Position numbers and translations under genes: made by a program
The notes under the pieces: model-generated
Databases searched by the model: none
The model's input: the letters and a program-made list of their open reading frames with translations, nothing else
Told to the model about the DNA's origin: nothing
Assembly: GCA_003240775.1 (NCBI GenBank)
Contig: QFNI01000035.1
Location: 1 to 41,091, forward strand
Reading direction: 5' to 3'
DNA length: 41,091 nucleotides
Source of the DNA: Mesorhizobium amorphae
GTDB lineage: Bacteria; Pseudomonadota; Alphaproteobacteria; Rhizobiales; Rhizobiaceae
Part shown: one piece after another, positions 1 to 7,913 of the stretch
How the letters are laid out: each line of letters begins with the position of its first letter
Position numbering within the stretch: the stretch's first letter is position 1

Positions 1-27
1 AAGCTGGCGGCGCTGCCGTGTCGAGGC

Positions 28-56
28 TTGAACGCAGGTGGCAGCCCTCCCTATGG
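28..56 (+). promoter_or_regulatory. Candidate sigma-70 promoter for the small membrane gene and xerD
   Basis: TTGAAC at 28-33 and CTATGG at 51-56 are separated by 17 bases, which matches the alphaproteobacterial housekeeping form. The predicted start of transcription is about 40 bases upstream of the ATG at 101. The same CTATGG -10 element recurs in the rpmB promoter of this window. Called by eye only. Confidence 0.45.
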
Positions 57-100
57 TGGACCATACGGGAAGGGACGCCCGAAACCGTCTATGGGGGAAT

Positions 101-253
101 ATGCCAAGCCTTGTCCGCTTTCTGGTGACGCTCGGCGTGCTTGCGGCGATCGGCTATGGCGCAATGGTGGCGCTCGTCACCTTCGTCGAGCCGCGCGAGG
201 GCGACATGACGATCCGCATCCCCGCCGAGCGGCTCCAGCCTCCCGCGCAGTGA
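101..253 (+). CDS. Small single-pass membrane protein upstream of xerD
   Basis: This 50-residue protein has one hydrophobic segment (about residues 5-27) followed by a short, probably periplasmic tail containing FVEPREGDMTIRIP. Small proteins with this FVEP...RIPAERL pattern sit directly before xerD in many Rhizobiales and are often mislabelled as histidine kinases; no kinase motif is present. I chose the ATG at 101 because a purine-rich stretch (91-98) precedes it, and the in-frame codons back to 38 add a non-hydrophobic, unlikely N-terminus. The stop is 10 bases before the xerD start, so the two are probably co-transcribed. Function is unknown. Confidence 0.7.
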   Translation: MPSLVRFLVTLGVLAAIGYGAMVALVTFVEPREGDMTIRIPAERLQPPAQ

Positions 254-263
254 GGGCGCGGGC

Positions 264-1193
264 ATGAAGGGCTCGGCGCGCATCGAGGCGTTTCTCGAAA
301 TGATGAGTGCCGAGCGCGGCGCGAGCCCCAATACGCTTGAAGCCTATCGTCGCGACCTGGAGGACGCGGCCCACACGTTGCAGGGCGATCTCGCGGCCAG
401 CAGCGCCGAGCAGGTGCGCGATTATCTCGACACGGTGGCCGAACGTGGTTATGCGGCGACCACCCAGGCGCGCAAGCTTTCCGCGCTGCGCCAGTTCTTC
501 CGCTTCCTCTACACGGAGGGCCTGCGGGCCGACGATCCCACGGGAACGCTCACCAGCCCCCGCAAGGACCGGCCGCTGCCCAAGACCATGAGCGAGAAGG
601 AGGCGGGGCGCCTGCTCGATCGCGCAGGCCTGGAAGCGCGCGATCCCGGCGAGGCGCCGGGCGGGGACGAGGCGGCGGCCCTCAGGCTCCACGCGCTGGT
701 CGAGCTTCTCTATGCCACGGGCCTGCGCGTGTCAGAGCTCGTCGGGCTGCCAGCCAGCGTCGCGCGGCGCGACGAGCGCTTCTTCGTGGTGCGCGGCAAG
801 GGCAACAAGGAGCGCATGGTGCCGCTCGGCGCGGGCGCGCGGGAAGCCGTCCGCGGCTGGCTCAAGCTGCGCGACAAGAACCCGGCTATGAAGGCAAGCC
901 GCTTCCTGTTTCCGGCGGCTTCCGACACGGGCTTCCTGCCGCGCCAGGTCTTCGCGCGGGAATTGAAGGGGCTCGCGGCGCGCGCGGGCATCGCGAGCGC
1001 CAAGGTCTCGCCGCACGTGATCCGCCACGCCTTCGCGAGCCACCTTCTGCAGAATGGGGCCGATCTGCGCGCCGTGCAGCAGCTGCTCGGCCATTCCGAC
1101 ATCTCCACCACCCAGATCTACACCCATGTGCTCGAAGAGCGCCTGGTTCGGCTGGTGAACGACCACCACCCGCTCGCGGGGCCGGGCGAGTAA
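264..1193 (+). CDS. xerD: Site-specific tyrosine recombinase XerD
   Basis: XerD acts with XerC at dif to resolve chromosome dimers at division. The 309-residue protein has the N-terminal SAM-like core-binding domain (about residues 5-90) and the C-terminal catalytic domain. All catalytic residues are visible: R155 in ATGLRVSEL, K179 in RGKGNKER, H251 and R254 in HVIRHAFASH, H277 in LLGHSDISTTQIYTH, and the nucleophile Y286. Length and the N-terminal domain fit chromosomal Xer proteins rather than phage integrases. A paralogous XerC cannot be formally excluded, but the position before accA is the usual xerD context in this group. It follows the small membrane protein by 10 bases. Confidence 0.93.
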   Translation: MKGSARIEAFLEMMSAERGASPNTLEAYRRDLEDAAHTLQGDLAASSAEQVRDYLDTVAERGYAATTQARKLSALRQFFRFLYTEGLRADDPTGTLTSPRKDRPLPKTMSEKEAGRLLDRAGLEARDPGEAPGGDEAAALRLHALVELLYATGLRVSELVGLPASVARRDERFFVVRGKGNKERMVPLGAGAREAVRGWLKLRDKNPAMKASRFLFPAASDTGFLPRQVFARELKGLAARAGIASAKVSPHVIRHAFASHLLQNGADLRAVQQLLGHSDISTTQIYTHVLEERLVRLVNDHHPLAGPGE

Positions 1194-1226
1194 GGGCAAC
1201 CCGAAGCGGGCGGAATCAGCGCCGAC

Positions 1227-1254
1227 TTGCCCCGGCACCCTTGGGCCGCTATGT
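1227..1254 (+). promoter_or_regulatory. Candidate promoter of accA
   Basis: TTGCCC at 1227-1232 and CTATGT at 1249-1254 are separated by 16 bases in the 130-base gap between xerD and accA. This resembles the alphaproteobacterial housekeeping consensus. The -35 element is imperfect. Confidence 0.4.
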
Positions 1255-1323
1255 GCTCGGCACTCCGCAGGCGCCTTCGAGCGGCTCTCGGAACCCCCCT
1301 CAGCCAAGGCGCGCCGGCCCCGC

Positions 1324-2274
1324 ATGTACAATTACCTCGACTTCGAAAAGCCGCTCGCCGACCTCGAAGCCAAGATCCTCGAACTCAAGAAGCTGTCCGA
1401 GAACGGCGGCGCAGTCGATGTTCAAGAAGAGATCGCGCGCCTCGAACGCCGCTCGCGCGACGCGCTGCGCGACGTCTACAAGGCGCTCAATCCCTGGCAG
1501 AAGGTGCAGGTGGCGCGCCACCCCGACCGTCCGCATTGCGTGGACTATCTCGCTGCCCTCTTCACCGACTGGACGCCGCTCGCAGGCGACCGCGCCTATG
1601 GCGAGGACCACGCGATCCTGGTGGGCTTCGCGCGGTTCCAGGGCCAGGCGGTCGCCGTGATCGGCCAGGAAAAGGGCTCGGACACGGCCTCCCGCCTCAA
1701 GCACAATTTCGGCTCGGTGCGGCCCGAGGGCTACCGCAAGGCCGTGCGCGTCATGGAATTGGCCGACCGCTTCGGCGTGCCGGTGATCAGCCTGGTGGAC
1801 ACGGCCGGCGCCTATCCCGGCATCGGCGCCGAGGAGCGCGGTCAGGCGGAAGCCATCGCGCGTTCGACGTCTGCCTGCCTGGCGCTCAAGGTGCCGACGG
1901 TGGCCGTCGTGATCGGCGAGGGCGGTTCGGGCGGGGCCATCGCCATCGCCACCGCGAACCGCGTGCTGATGCTCGAACACGCCGTCTATTCCGTGATCTC
2001 GCCCGAGGGCGCGGCGTCCATCCTGTGGCGCGACACCACGCGTTCGCGCGATGCGGCCACCTCCATGAAGATCACGGCTTCCGACTTGGCCGAGCTCGGC
2101 GTGGTGGACACGGTGATCCCCGAGCCGCTGGGTGGCGCGCATCGCGGGCGCGAAGCCGTGATCGCCTCGACCGGCGAGGAGATCGCGCGCACGCTCACCC
2201 AGCTCCAGAGCGGCGGCATCGACTTCCGCGAGGACCGTCGCGAGAAATTCCTGCGGATCGGACGAAGCCTCTGA
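1324..2274 (+). CDS. accA: Acetyl-CoA carboxylase carboxyltransferase subunit alpha
   Basis: AccA pairs with AccD to move the carboxyl group from biotin carboxyl carrier protein to acetyl-CoA, giving malonyl-CoA for fatty acid synthesis. The 316-residue length is typical. The N-terminus MYNYLDFEKPLADLEAKI is characteristic of AccA. The crotonase-like core carries DTAGAYPG at 159-166 and GEGGSGGA at 198-205, the glycine-rich loops that build the oxyanion hole and CoA site. The ATG at 1324 begins exactly at the conserved N-terminus. A candidate promoter lies upstream, so accA may be transcribed separately from xerD. Confidence 0.97.
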   Translation: MYNYLDFEKPLADLEAKILELKKLSENGGAVDVQEEIARLERRSRDALRDVYKALNPWQKVQVARHPDRPHCVDYLAALFTDWTPLAGDRAYGEDHAILVGFARFQGQAVAVIGQEKGSDTASRLKHNFGSVRPEGYRKAVRVMELADRFGVPVISLVDTAGAYPGIGAEERGQAEAIARSTSACLALKVPTVAVVIGEGGSGGAIAIATANRVLMLEHAVYSVISPEGAASILWRDTTRSRDAATSMKITASDLAELGVVDTVIPEPLGGAHRGREAVIASTGEEIARTLTQLQSGGIDFREDRREKFLRIGRSL

Positions 2275-2330
2275 GCGCCCGCCACAAATTCGCCCGAGGC
2301 GCGGGCTTCCTCTCGCTGCGTCGGGTGCGG

Positions 2331-2349
2331 TAACCTGTCCGCAAGGTTA
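2331..2349. repeat. Short inverted repeat upstream of the L,D-transpeptidase gene
   Basis: TAACCT (2331-2336) and AGGTTA (2344-2349) form a perfect 6+6 base dyad with a 7-base spacer, 54 bases before the ATG at 2403. The spacing suits a helix-turn-helix dimer, but no regulator can be assigned and a dyad this short can arise by chance. Confidence 0.3.
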
Positions 2350-2402
2350 ACGCCTGTAAAGGTGGCGAGCGGCCTGCCGGCCGGTTGTTGGATGGACTGC
2401 CC

Positions 2403-3680
2403 ATGCTGATCAAGACCGCTTCCCGCGTCCTGGTGCTCGCCGCGGCTCTCGCGCTCGGCGGCTGCACCGCGGCCGAGATGGAGGACTGGTCCACCACAGG
2501 CGGCAAGGAACTCAACAGCAAGATCCTCCTCCGCATGAAGCAGAAGGACATGCGGGCGTCCTCGCCCATCATGGTCCGCATCTTCAAGGAGGAAGGCAAG
2601 CTCGAGGTCTGGAAGGCCAAGACCAACGGCCGCTACGACATGATCTCGCAGTACGACATCTGCAAATGGTCGGGCAAGCTGGGCCCGAAATTCGTCGAGG
2701 GCGACCGGCAAGCGCCTGAGGGCTTCTATTCGGTGAAGCCGTCGCAGATGAACCCGAATTCGTCCTACCACCTGTCCTTCAACATCGGATACCCGAACGC
2801 CTTCGATCGCGTGCACAAGCGCGGCGGCTCGAACCTGATGGTGCATGGCGAGTGCTCGTCCTCGGGCTGCTACTCCATGAACAACAATCAGGTGGAGGAG
2901 ATTTTCGCGCTGGGCCGCGAGGCCTTCAAGGGCGGGCAGACCGACTTCCAGATCCAGGCCTTTCCCTTCCGCATGACGCCCGAGAACATGGCGCGCTACA
3001 AGGACGATCCGAACTACAGCTTCTGGAAGAACCTCAAGGAAGGCTACGACCAGTTCGAAATCACCAAGGTGCCGCCCAAGGTGGATGTGTGCGAGAAGCG
3101 CTATGTGTTCAACATGGTGCCCGAGGCGGGACGCTCGTTCTCGCCCGCCGGCGCCTGCCCGGTTGCGGCCCAGCCCGAAGCGCTCCAGACGGCGTTCAAA
3201 TCCTACCAGACCTCCTATGAGAAGGCGTTCGCCGCCGCTCTCAACACCACGCCCGAGGCTGCGCCCCGCGCCTCGATCGCCGGGCTGCCCGAAGCCAACC
3301 TCGTTTCGGAATGGACCAAGAAGCGCTCGCGCGGTGAACGCATCTCGCTCGAGCCGCCTTCCATGGGCCATGACGGCTCGGTCACGGTGACCGAGCGCAT
3401 GGGCCGCATCGATTCGGAGGCCGGGCGCCGCATGGCGGCCCGCGAAGCGGCAGAAGCCGAGAAGAAGAAACAGCAGGAAGAGAAGCTGCTCGCTCAGGCG
3501 GCCGAAAAGGCAGCCAAGGAGGCGGCGAAGCTTGCGGCCGCCCAGCCGACTGTTGCGGAAACTCCGGTGCCGGTTGCAGTTGCGGTCGAGCCCGCACCCG
3601 AGACGGCCGCTGTAGAGCCGCCCGCCGACGGAACCGTGGCCAAGCTGCGCAAGCGCTTCGGCAGCCTGCTCGGCGGCTGA
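2403..3680 (+). CDS. L,D-transpeptidase (YkuD/YafK-type) family lipoprotein
   Basis: The 425-residue protein has a lipoprotein signal ending in the lipobox LALGGC, so C21 is the predicted lipidated residue. The catalytic domain (about residues 55-240) contains MVHGECSSSGCYSM: H148 and C156 match the catalytic His and Cys of the YkuD/YafK branch that acts on murein cross-links or attached lipoproteins. The C-terminal third (about 340-425) is an Ala/Glu/Lys-rich, coiled-coil-like and Pro-rich tail absent from minimal family members. I chose the ATG at 2403 rather than an in-frame start 18 bases upstream because it gives a clean lipoprotein signal. Whether it forms cross-links or cleaves them cannot be told from sequence. 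Confidence 0.85.
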   Translation: MLIKTASRVLVLAAALALGGCTAAEMEDWSTTGGKELNSKILLRMKQKDMRASSPIMVRIFKEEGKLEVWKAKTNGRYDMISQYDICKWSGKLGPKFVEGDRQAPEGFYSVKPSQMNPNSSYHLSFNIGYPNAFDRVHKRGGSNLMVHGECSSSGCYSMNNNQVEEIFALGREAFKGGQTDFQIQAFPFRMTPENMARYKDDPNYSFWKNLKEGYDQFEITKVPPKVDVCEKRYVFNMVPEAGRSFSPAGACPVAAQPEALQTAFKSYQTSYEKAFAAALNTTPEAAPRASIAGLPEANLVSEWTKKRSRGERISLEPPSMGHDGSVTVTERMGRIDSEAGRRMAAREAAEAEKKKQQEEKLLAQAAEKAAKEAAKLAAAQPTVAETPVPVAVAVEPAPETAAVEPPADGTVAKLRKRFGSLLGG

Positions 3681-3691
3681 CGCCTGAGACG

Positions 3692-3922
3692 ATGAGCGAG
3701 GCCCTCGTGCTCGACCTGCGCGGCCTGCGCTGCCCCTTGCCCGTGCTCAAGGCACGCAGGCGGATGAAGGGGATGCGCCCCGGCGCGCGACTGGTGATCC
3801 TGACGACCGATCCCCTGGCGGGCCTCGACGTGCCCGCCTTTCTAGCCGAAGACGGGCATCGCCTCATCGCAAGGGAGCGCGAGGGGGAAGGGGACCGCTT
3901 CGTGGCGGAGCGCGGCGGCTAA
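3692..3922 (+). CDS. tusA: TusA/SirA-family sulfurtransferase
   Basis: This 76-residue protein has the family hallmark CPLP: C14 would carry the persulfide, within RGLRCPLPVLKARRRM. TusA-family proteins relay sulfur, for example to tRNA 2-thiouridine or molybdenum cofactor synthesis. The beta-alpha-beta pattern and length match the family. It starts 11 bases after the L,D-transpeptidase stop, suggesting shared transcription. Which sulfur pathway it serves is not evident, because no tus or dsr partner is nearby; the symbol marks family membership only. Confidence 0.85.
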   Translation: MSEALVLDLRGLRCPLPVLKARRRMKGMRPGARLVILTTDPLAGLDVPAFLAEDGHRLIAREREGEGDRFVAERGG

Positions 3923-3937
3923 GGACAGAACGATTTA

Positions 3938-3958
3938 GCGCCTGAGCAGGCTCAGCGC
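3938..3958. terminator. Hairpin between convergent tusA and cobW
   Basis: The arms 3938-3946 and 3951-3958 pair (GCGC-TGAG against CTCAGCGC, one bulged C) around a 4-base loop. The hairpin overlaps the cobW stop codon and lies between two convergent genes. It lacks a proper T-tract, so it may only assist termination or protect 3' ends. Confidence 0.35.
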
Positions 3959-5046
3959 CCGCCCATGCCCATGATGGCCAGCGGGTTGTCCTGCAAGGCC
4001 GCGCGATCGGGTGCGTCCACCGCGGGCACGCCGCGCATCGCATCCCACAAGGCGCGCACGGCGGTCTCGTCCAGCTTCTGGCCGATCAGCACCAAGCGGC
4101 TGCCGCGCGGGCCTTCGGGCCAGACGCGCAGCATGGCCGGCGGATGCATCATGCCGCGCACGCCATGCACCACCATCGGGAAATCCGGGTTCTCGCGCAG
4201 TTCCACCACGCCTTTCAGCCGCAGGAGGCGAGGGCCGTGCAGCGAGCGCAGGAGGTCGAGAAAGGCGTCCACCGCCGCATAAGGCAGTGCGCCCTCATGC
4301 GTGAGCCCGAAGCTGCCGACATCCGAGTGGGCGTGGTGATGGTGGTGATCGTGATGGTGGTGGTGCCCATCGCAATGGTCGTGCTCGGCGCATGTCTCCG
4401 TGCCCAGCCAGCTCGCCGCGTCGGGCGTGTTGGTCAGGCTGTTCACGAGACCGGCCGCGAACACCGAAGGCCCGGCATCCGTCGCATCCGTGGGCGTCAC
4501 GCGCGGGTTGAGGCGGTGCAGCACGGCTTCGAGCGCTGCGCGCGCCTCGGTGGAAGCGAGGTCGGTCTTGGATATGAGCAGCCGGTCGGCCACCGCCACT
4601 TGCGCGCGCGCCTCGTGGTGGTCGTGAAGCGTGGCTTCGCCGTGGAGCGCGTCGACCAGCGTCACCACGCCATCGAAGCGGAAGGCCTCGGCGAGGGCTG
4701 CGTGGCCCATCATCAGCTGCATCACGGGGGCGGGGTCGGCGAGGCCGGTGGTCTCGATCACCACGCGGCGCAGCTGAGGGATCGCTCCCTCGGCGGCGCG
4801 CGTCGCGAGATCGACCAGCGTGTCCGCGAGTTCGCCCCGCACCGTGCAGCACAGGCAGCCGCCGGCAAGCTCGACAACGCCTTCGCTCGCTTCCGCGACC
4901 AGCATGTGGTCGATGCCGATGGCGCCCCACTCGTTGACGATCACCGCGGTGCCCGCCATCGCGGGGTCGGGCAGCAGGCGGTTGAGCAGGGTGGATTTGC
5001 CGGCGCCGAGGAAGCCGGTCAGCACCGAGACGGGAATGGGTTGCAT
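3952..5046 (-). CDS. CobW/COG0523 family P-loop GTPase with His-rich metal-binding loop
   Basis: This 364-residue G3E-family GTPase has Walker A GFLGAGKST (11-19), the CxCC metal site GGCLCC (C64, C66, C67), the TTGLADP switch (99-105) and SKTD (159-162) for guanine recognition. A dense His stretch at about 222-240 (two HHHHH runs) resembles the zinc- or cobalt-buffering loops of COG0523 metallochaperones. Its start overlaps the stop of the upstream Dac gene as TGATG, so translation is probably coupled. Metal specificity is uncertain: cobST are about 4 kb away, but the link to a penicillin-binding protein does not indicate a cobalamin role. Zinc delivery is equally possible, so I give no symbol. 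Confidence 0.9.
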   Translation of the reverse strand: MQPIPVSVLTGFLGAGKSTLLNRLLPDPAMAGTAVIVNEWGAIGIDHMLVAEASEGVVELAGGCLCCTVRGELADTLVDLATRAAEGAIPQLRRVVIETTGLADPAPVMQLMMGHAALAEAFRFDGVVTLVDALHGEATLHDHHEARAQVAVADRLLISKTDLASTEARAALEAVLHRLNPRVTPTDATDAGPSVFAAGLVNSLTNTPDAASWLGTETCAEHDHCDGHHHHHDHHHHHAHSDVGSFGLTHEGALPYAAVDAFLDLLRSLHGPRLLRLKGVVELRENPDFPMVVHGVRGMMHPPAMLRVWPEGPRGSRLVLIGQKLDETAVRALWDAMRGVPAVDAPDRAALQDNPLAIMGMGGR

Positions 5047-6269
5047 CAGCCCGGCTGCCTCACGAGACGGTCGCCGCGCCCCGTGGGCGAGGCCTGGGGC
5101 AGGGGTGCGCCCTCGTCCATCTGGTCGCCCTGCGCAAGGGGCTCGCCGCCGGTGGGCGGGGGCAGGTCGGGGCGCCATTCGGGGATCGGCACATCGGCCA
5201 CCGCATTGCCCTTCTCGTCTTGCATTGCCTTGGGCACGGGGCCTGTTGCGCCGCCCAGGCTGACGGTCTCGATGTGTTGGGCGGGGCCGAGTTCGGCCAG
5301 AAGCGAAGGCGGGGGCGCCTGCACCACCGCGCCTTCCTGGGGCGCGTCGGTCGGCTTGGCCGGCTGCGGGCCGTCGGAAGCTGCGGCCGCGTTGTGCGGC
5401 GCGCAGACGATCGGGCGCATGTCGGTCGGCTCGCCCTGCTTCTCGCCATAGGGTGCCAGGCCCGCAAGCTGCACCGCGCCCGGCGGGCGGTGGTCGAAGC
5501 CTTCCAGCAGCATCTTGGCCGCCTGCTCGGCGCGGGCGGCGGGGTTCTCGGCGCCCAGCACGATGGCCGCCAGCGTGTGCCCGTCGCGCGAGGCCGAACC
5601 GACCAGGTTGAAGCCAGAGGCGCAGACGAAGCCCGTCTTCATGCCGTCGGCGCCGGGAAAACGGCCCATCAGCGTGTTGAAGGTCTTCATCATCGTCTTC
5701 CCCGACACGATGGCGTCGATGTTGAAGAAGCGCTCATATTGCGGATATTCGGTGCGGATGGCGCGCACGAGCACCGCGAGGTCGCGGGCCGTGGTGTACT
5801 GCTCGGGGTCATGCAGCCCGTGCGGGTTGACCCAGTGGCTGCCCGTCATGCCCAGCCGCCTGGCTTCGGCGTTCATGCGCGCTGCGAAGCCCGCCTGGGA
5901 GCCGCCGACATTTTCGCCGATGGCCATGGCGATGTCGTTGGCCGACTTCACCATGATGATCTTCAGCGCATTGTCGAGCGTCACCACCGAGCCCGCCGGA
6001 TAGCCCATCTTGGCCGGCGGGAGGCCTGCCGCGCGGCGCGACACGCGGATCGGCGATTGCAGCGTGAGATCGCCCGCGTCGATGGCGCGGAAGGTGGTGT
6101 AGGCCGTCATCAGCTTGGTCAGCGAGGCCGGGTGCCAGCGGCGGAACGCTTCCTGGTGCTGGAGCACCTCGCCGGTCTTGATGTCGAAGAGCAGCGAGGG
6201 CTGCGCGCCGGCGGTCGCGGTGAACACGAGCGACGCCAACAAGGCAGTGGACAAAAGCTTGAACCGCAT
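5046..6269 (-). CDS. D-alanyl-D-alanine carboxypeptidase (low-molecular-weight PBP)
   Basis: This periplasmic enzyme trims the terminal D-Ala from peptidoglycan pentapeptides. The 407-residue protein has a signal peptide (cleavage near A20-G-A22) and all three penicillin-binding motifs: S49-L-T-K52, S109-A-N111 and K211-T-G213. The C-terminal 130 residues are Pro-rich and low in complexity instead of the usual amphipathic anchor, so membrane attachment is unclear. The start at 6269 gives the signal peptide; the frame stays open far upstream but there runs antisense to the neighbouring amidohydrolase. It is divergent from that gene across 180 bases and coupled to the GTPase downstream. A dacF/dacA-type role is likely. 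Confidence 0.92.
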   Translation of the reverse strand: MRFKLLSTALLASLVFTATAGAQPSLLFDIKTGEVLQHQEAFRRWHPASLTKLMTAYTTFRAIDAGDLTLQSPIRVSRRAAGLPPAKMGYPAGSVVTLDNALKIIMVKSANDIAMAIGENVGGSQAGFAARMNAEARRLGMTGSHWVNPHGLHDPEQYTTARDLAVLVRAIRTEYPQYERFFNIDAIVSGKTMMKTFNTLMGRFPGADGMKTGFVCASGFNLVGSASRDGHTLAAIVLGAENPAARAEQAAKMLLEGFDHRPPGAVQLAGLAPYGEKQGEPTDMRPIVCAPHNAAAASDGPQPAKPTDAPQEGAVVQAPPPSLLAELGPAQHIETVSLGGATGPVPKAMQDEKGNAVADVPIPEWRPDLPPPTGGEPLAQGDQMDEGAPLPQASPTGRGDRLVRQPG

Positions 6270-6449
6270 CGGCCTTCCGATCTGCCGCGCGATAGAACGG
6301 GCGCGGGCGGGCATTTGTGCCGCAGCAAGCTTGCTCCAACAAGGTGCCAGCCCGCTGCGAACGGCGTTGCGGCGTGCTATGCACGCAGTTTGACGCCAAG
6401 ATGGCAGGCCGGGATGCGGCTTGAGCCTTTTTGGAAAGATGGAGTTGTC

Positions 6450-7613
6450 ATGCCGATCCTCAACCGCGCCGCCGAACTGCAAGACGAGGTCGCAGGCTGG
6501 CGGCGGCATCTGCACGCCAATCCCGAGATCAACTACGCCGTGCACGAGACGGCCGCCTTCGTGGCGGCCAAGCTGCGTGAGTTCGGCTGCGACGAGGTGA
6601 CCGAGGGCATCGGCCAGACCGGCGTGGTCGGCATCATCCGCGGAAGCCGGGGGGAGGGGACCACCGTCGGCCTGCGCGCCGACATGGACGCGCTGCCCCT
6701 CACCGAGACGACCGGCGCGCCCTACGCCTCCACCAAGCCCGGCCGCGCCCACTCCTGCGGCCATGACGGGCACACGGCGATGCTTCTCGGCGCCGCGAAA
6801 TATCTTGCCGAGACCCGCAATTTCCGCGGCTCGGTCGCCGTCATCTTCCAGCCCGCCGAGGAGGGCGGCGGCGGCGGGCTCGCCATGGTCAAGGACGGCA
6901 TGATGGAGCGCTGGGGGATCGAGACGGTCTACGGCATGCACAACATGCCCTCGCTGCCGATCGGCGCCTTCGCCATCCGGCCGGGCCCGATCATGGCCTC
7001 CACCGCCGAGTTCACGGTGACGGTGAAGGGCCGCGGCGGCCATGCCGCGATGCCGCACACCACGATCGACCCGATCGTCGCGGCGTCCGCCATCGTGTCC
7101 GCGCTGCAATCGATCACATCGCGCTCGGCCGATCCGGTGGAAGCGCTGGTGGTGACCGTCACCAAGTTCCACGCGGGCGAGGCCTACAACATCATCCCCG
7201 AGACCGCGCAATTCGCCGGCACCGTGCGCACCCTGAAGAAGGAGATGGGCGCGCTCGCCCGCGAGCGCCTCCACGCCATCTGCGAGAGCGTGGCGCAGGC
7301 CTATGGCGCGAGCGTCACGATCCACTACGACGCGAACTATCCCGTCACCGTGAACCACGAGCATGAAACGGTCGTCGCAGGCGATGCGGCAGCCGCCGTC
7401 GCCGGCGACAAGGCCACCATCCGCAACGTGCAGCCCGTGATGGGCGGCGAGGATTTCTCCTACATGCTGGAAGCCCGCCCCGGAGCCTTCATCTTCATCG
7501 GCAACGGTCCGAGTGCTGGCCTCCACAACCCCGCCTACGACTTCAACGACGAAGCGATCCCCCACGGCATCAGCTACTGGGCACGCTTGGCGGAGGATGT
7601 GCTGCGGGGGTAA
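6450..7613 (+). CDS. M20 family amidohydrolase (hippurate hydrolase-like)
   Basis: This 387-residue protein belongs to the M20D amidohydrolases, which cleave N-acyl amino acids, hippurate or indole-3-acetyl amino acid conjugates. Metal-site motifs are visible: RADMDALPL (76-84), HSCGHDGHTAM with C103 and H105, and PAEEGG with E137/E138. The dimerisation domain with GRGGHAAMPH follows in the middle. The ATG at 6450 has GGAG five bases upstream. The 180-base divergent region before it shows no clear operator. Substrate cannot be assigned. It is followed after 42 bases by the parD-like gene, which has its own Shine-Dalgarno sequence. Confidence 0.9.
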   Translation: MPILNRAAELQDEVAGWRRHLHANPEINYAVHETAAFVAAKLREFGCDEVTEGIGQTGVVGIIRGSRGEGTTVGLRADMDALPLTETTGAPYASTKPGRAHSCGHDGHTAMLLGAAKYLAETRNFRGSVAVIFQPAEEGGGGGLAMVKDGMMERWGIETVYGMHNMPSLPIGAFAIRPGPIMASTAEFTVTVKGRGGHAAMPHTTIDPIVAASAIVSALQSITSRSADPVEALVVTVTKFHAGEAYNIIPETAQFAGTVRTLKKEMGALARERLHAICESVAQAYGASVTIHYDANYPVTVNHEHETVVAGDAAAAVAGDKATIRNVQPVMGGEDFSYMLEARPGAFIFIGNGPSAGLHNPAYDFNDEAIPHGISYWARLAEDVLRG

Positions 7614-7655
7614 ATCATGCCGGGCCGGACTTCGCAGAATCCTCGGGAGACACCG

Positions 7656-7913
7656 ATGAACGTTTCGATCGGAAGCCGTTGGGAAGGCTTCGTGAATGAC
7701 GTGGTCGGAAGCGGACGCTACGCTTCCGCCTCCGATGTCGTGACTGAAGGGTTGCGGCTCGTGCAGGAGCGTGAAGCGAAGCTCCAAGCCCTGCGTGAGA
7801 TCCTCCTGCCGCGACTGGAGGACGGTGCGAGCCACAGCTTGGCGGATGTGCGCGATGCGGTGAAAGAACGGCTCGGGGAATGGGAGACGAACCGCGATCC
7901 GCAAAGCCGGTGA
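7656..7913 (+). CDS. parD: ParD-like antitoxin (CopG/Arc/MetJ family)
   Basis: This 85-residue protein has the ribbon-helix-helix start MNVSIGSRWEGFVNDVVGSGRYASASDVVTEGL split across residues 1-33, typical of ParD antitoxins; the C-terminal helices would bind the toxin. The ATG at 7656 follows CGGGAGA, and the in-frame codons upstream are not conserved-looking. It overlaps the parE-like gene by 34 bases, the usual arrangement for co-translation. Such proteins repress their own operon, but I see no clear palindrome in the 42 bases upstream. Family assignment is firm; activity is untested. Confidence 0.85.
   Translation: MNVSIGSRWEGFVNDVVGSGRYASASDVVTEGLRLVQEREAKLQALREILLPRLEDGASHSLADVRDAVKERLGEWETNRDPQSR

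Noticed and set aside
264..1193. XerD read as an integrase of a mobile element
   Set aside because: Length, catalytic motifs and the xerD-accA context are those of the housekeeping recombinase, with no attachment repeats nearby.
4295..4375. The repetitive GTGGTGATGGTGGTG-type tract as a DNA repeat or CRISPR-like array
   Set aside because: It is the His-codon run encoding the metal-binding loop of the CobW-type GTPase on the minus strand. No spaced repeats exist.
6270..7904. The upstream in-frame extension of the D-Ala-D-Ala carboxypeptidase
   Set aside because: It runs antisense to the M20 amidohydrolase and parD. The start at 6269 gives a clean signal peptide and the normal family length.
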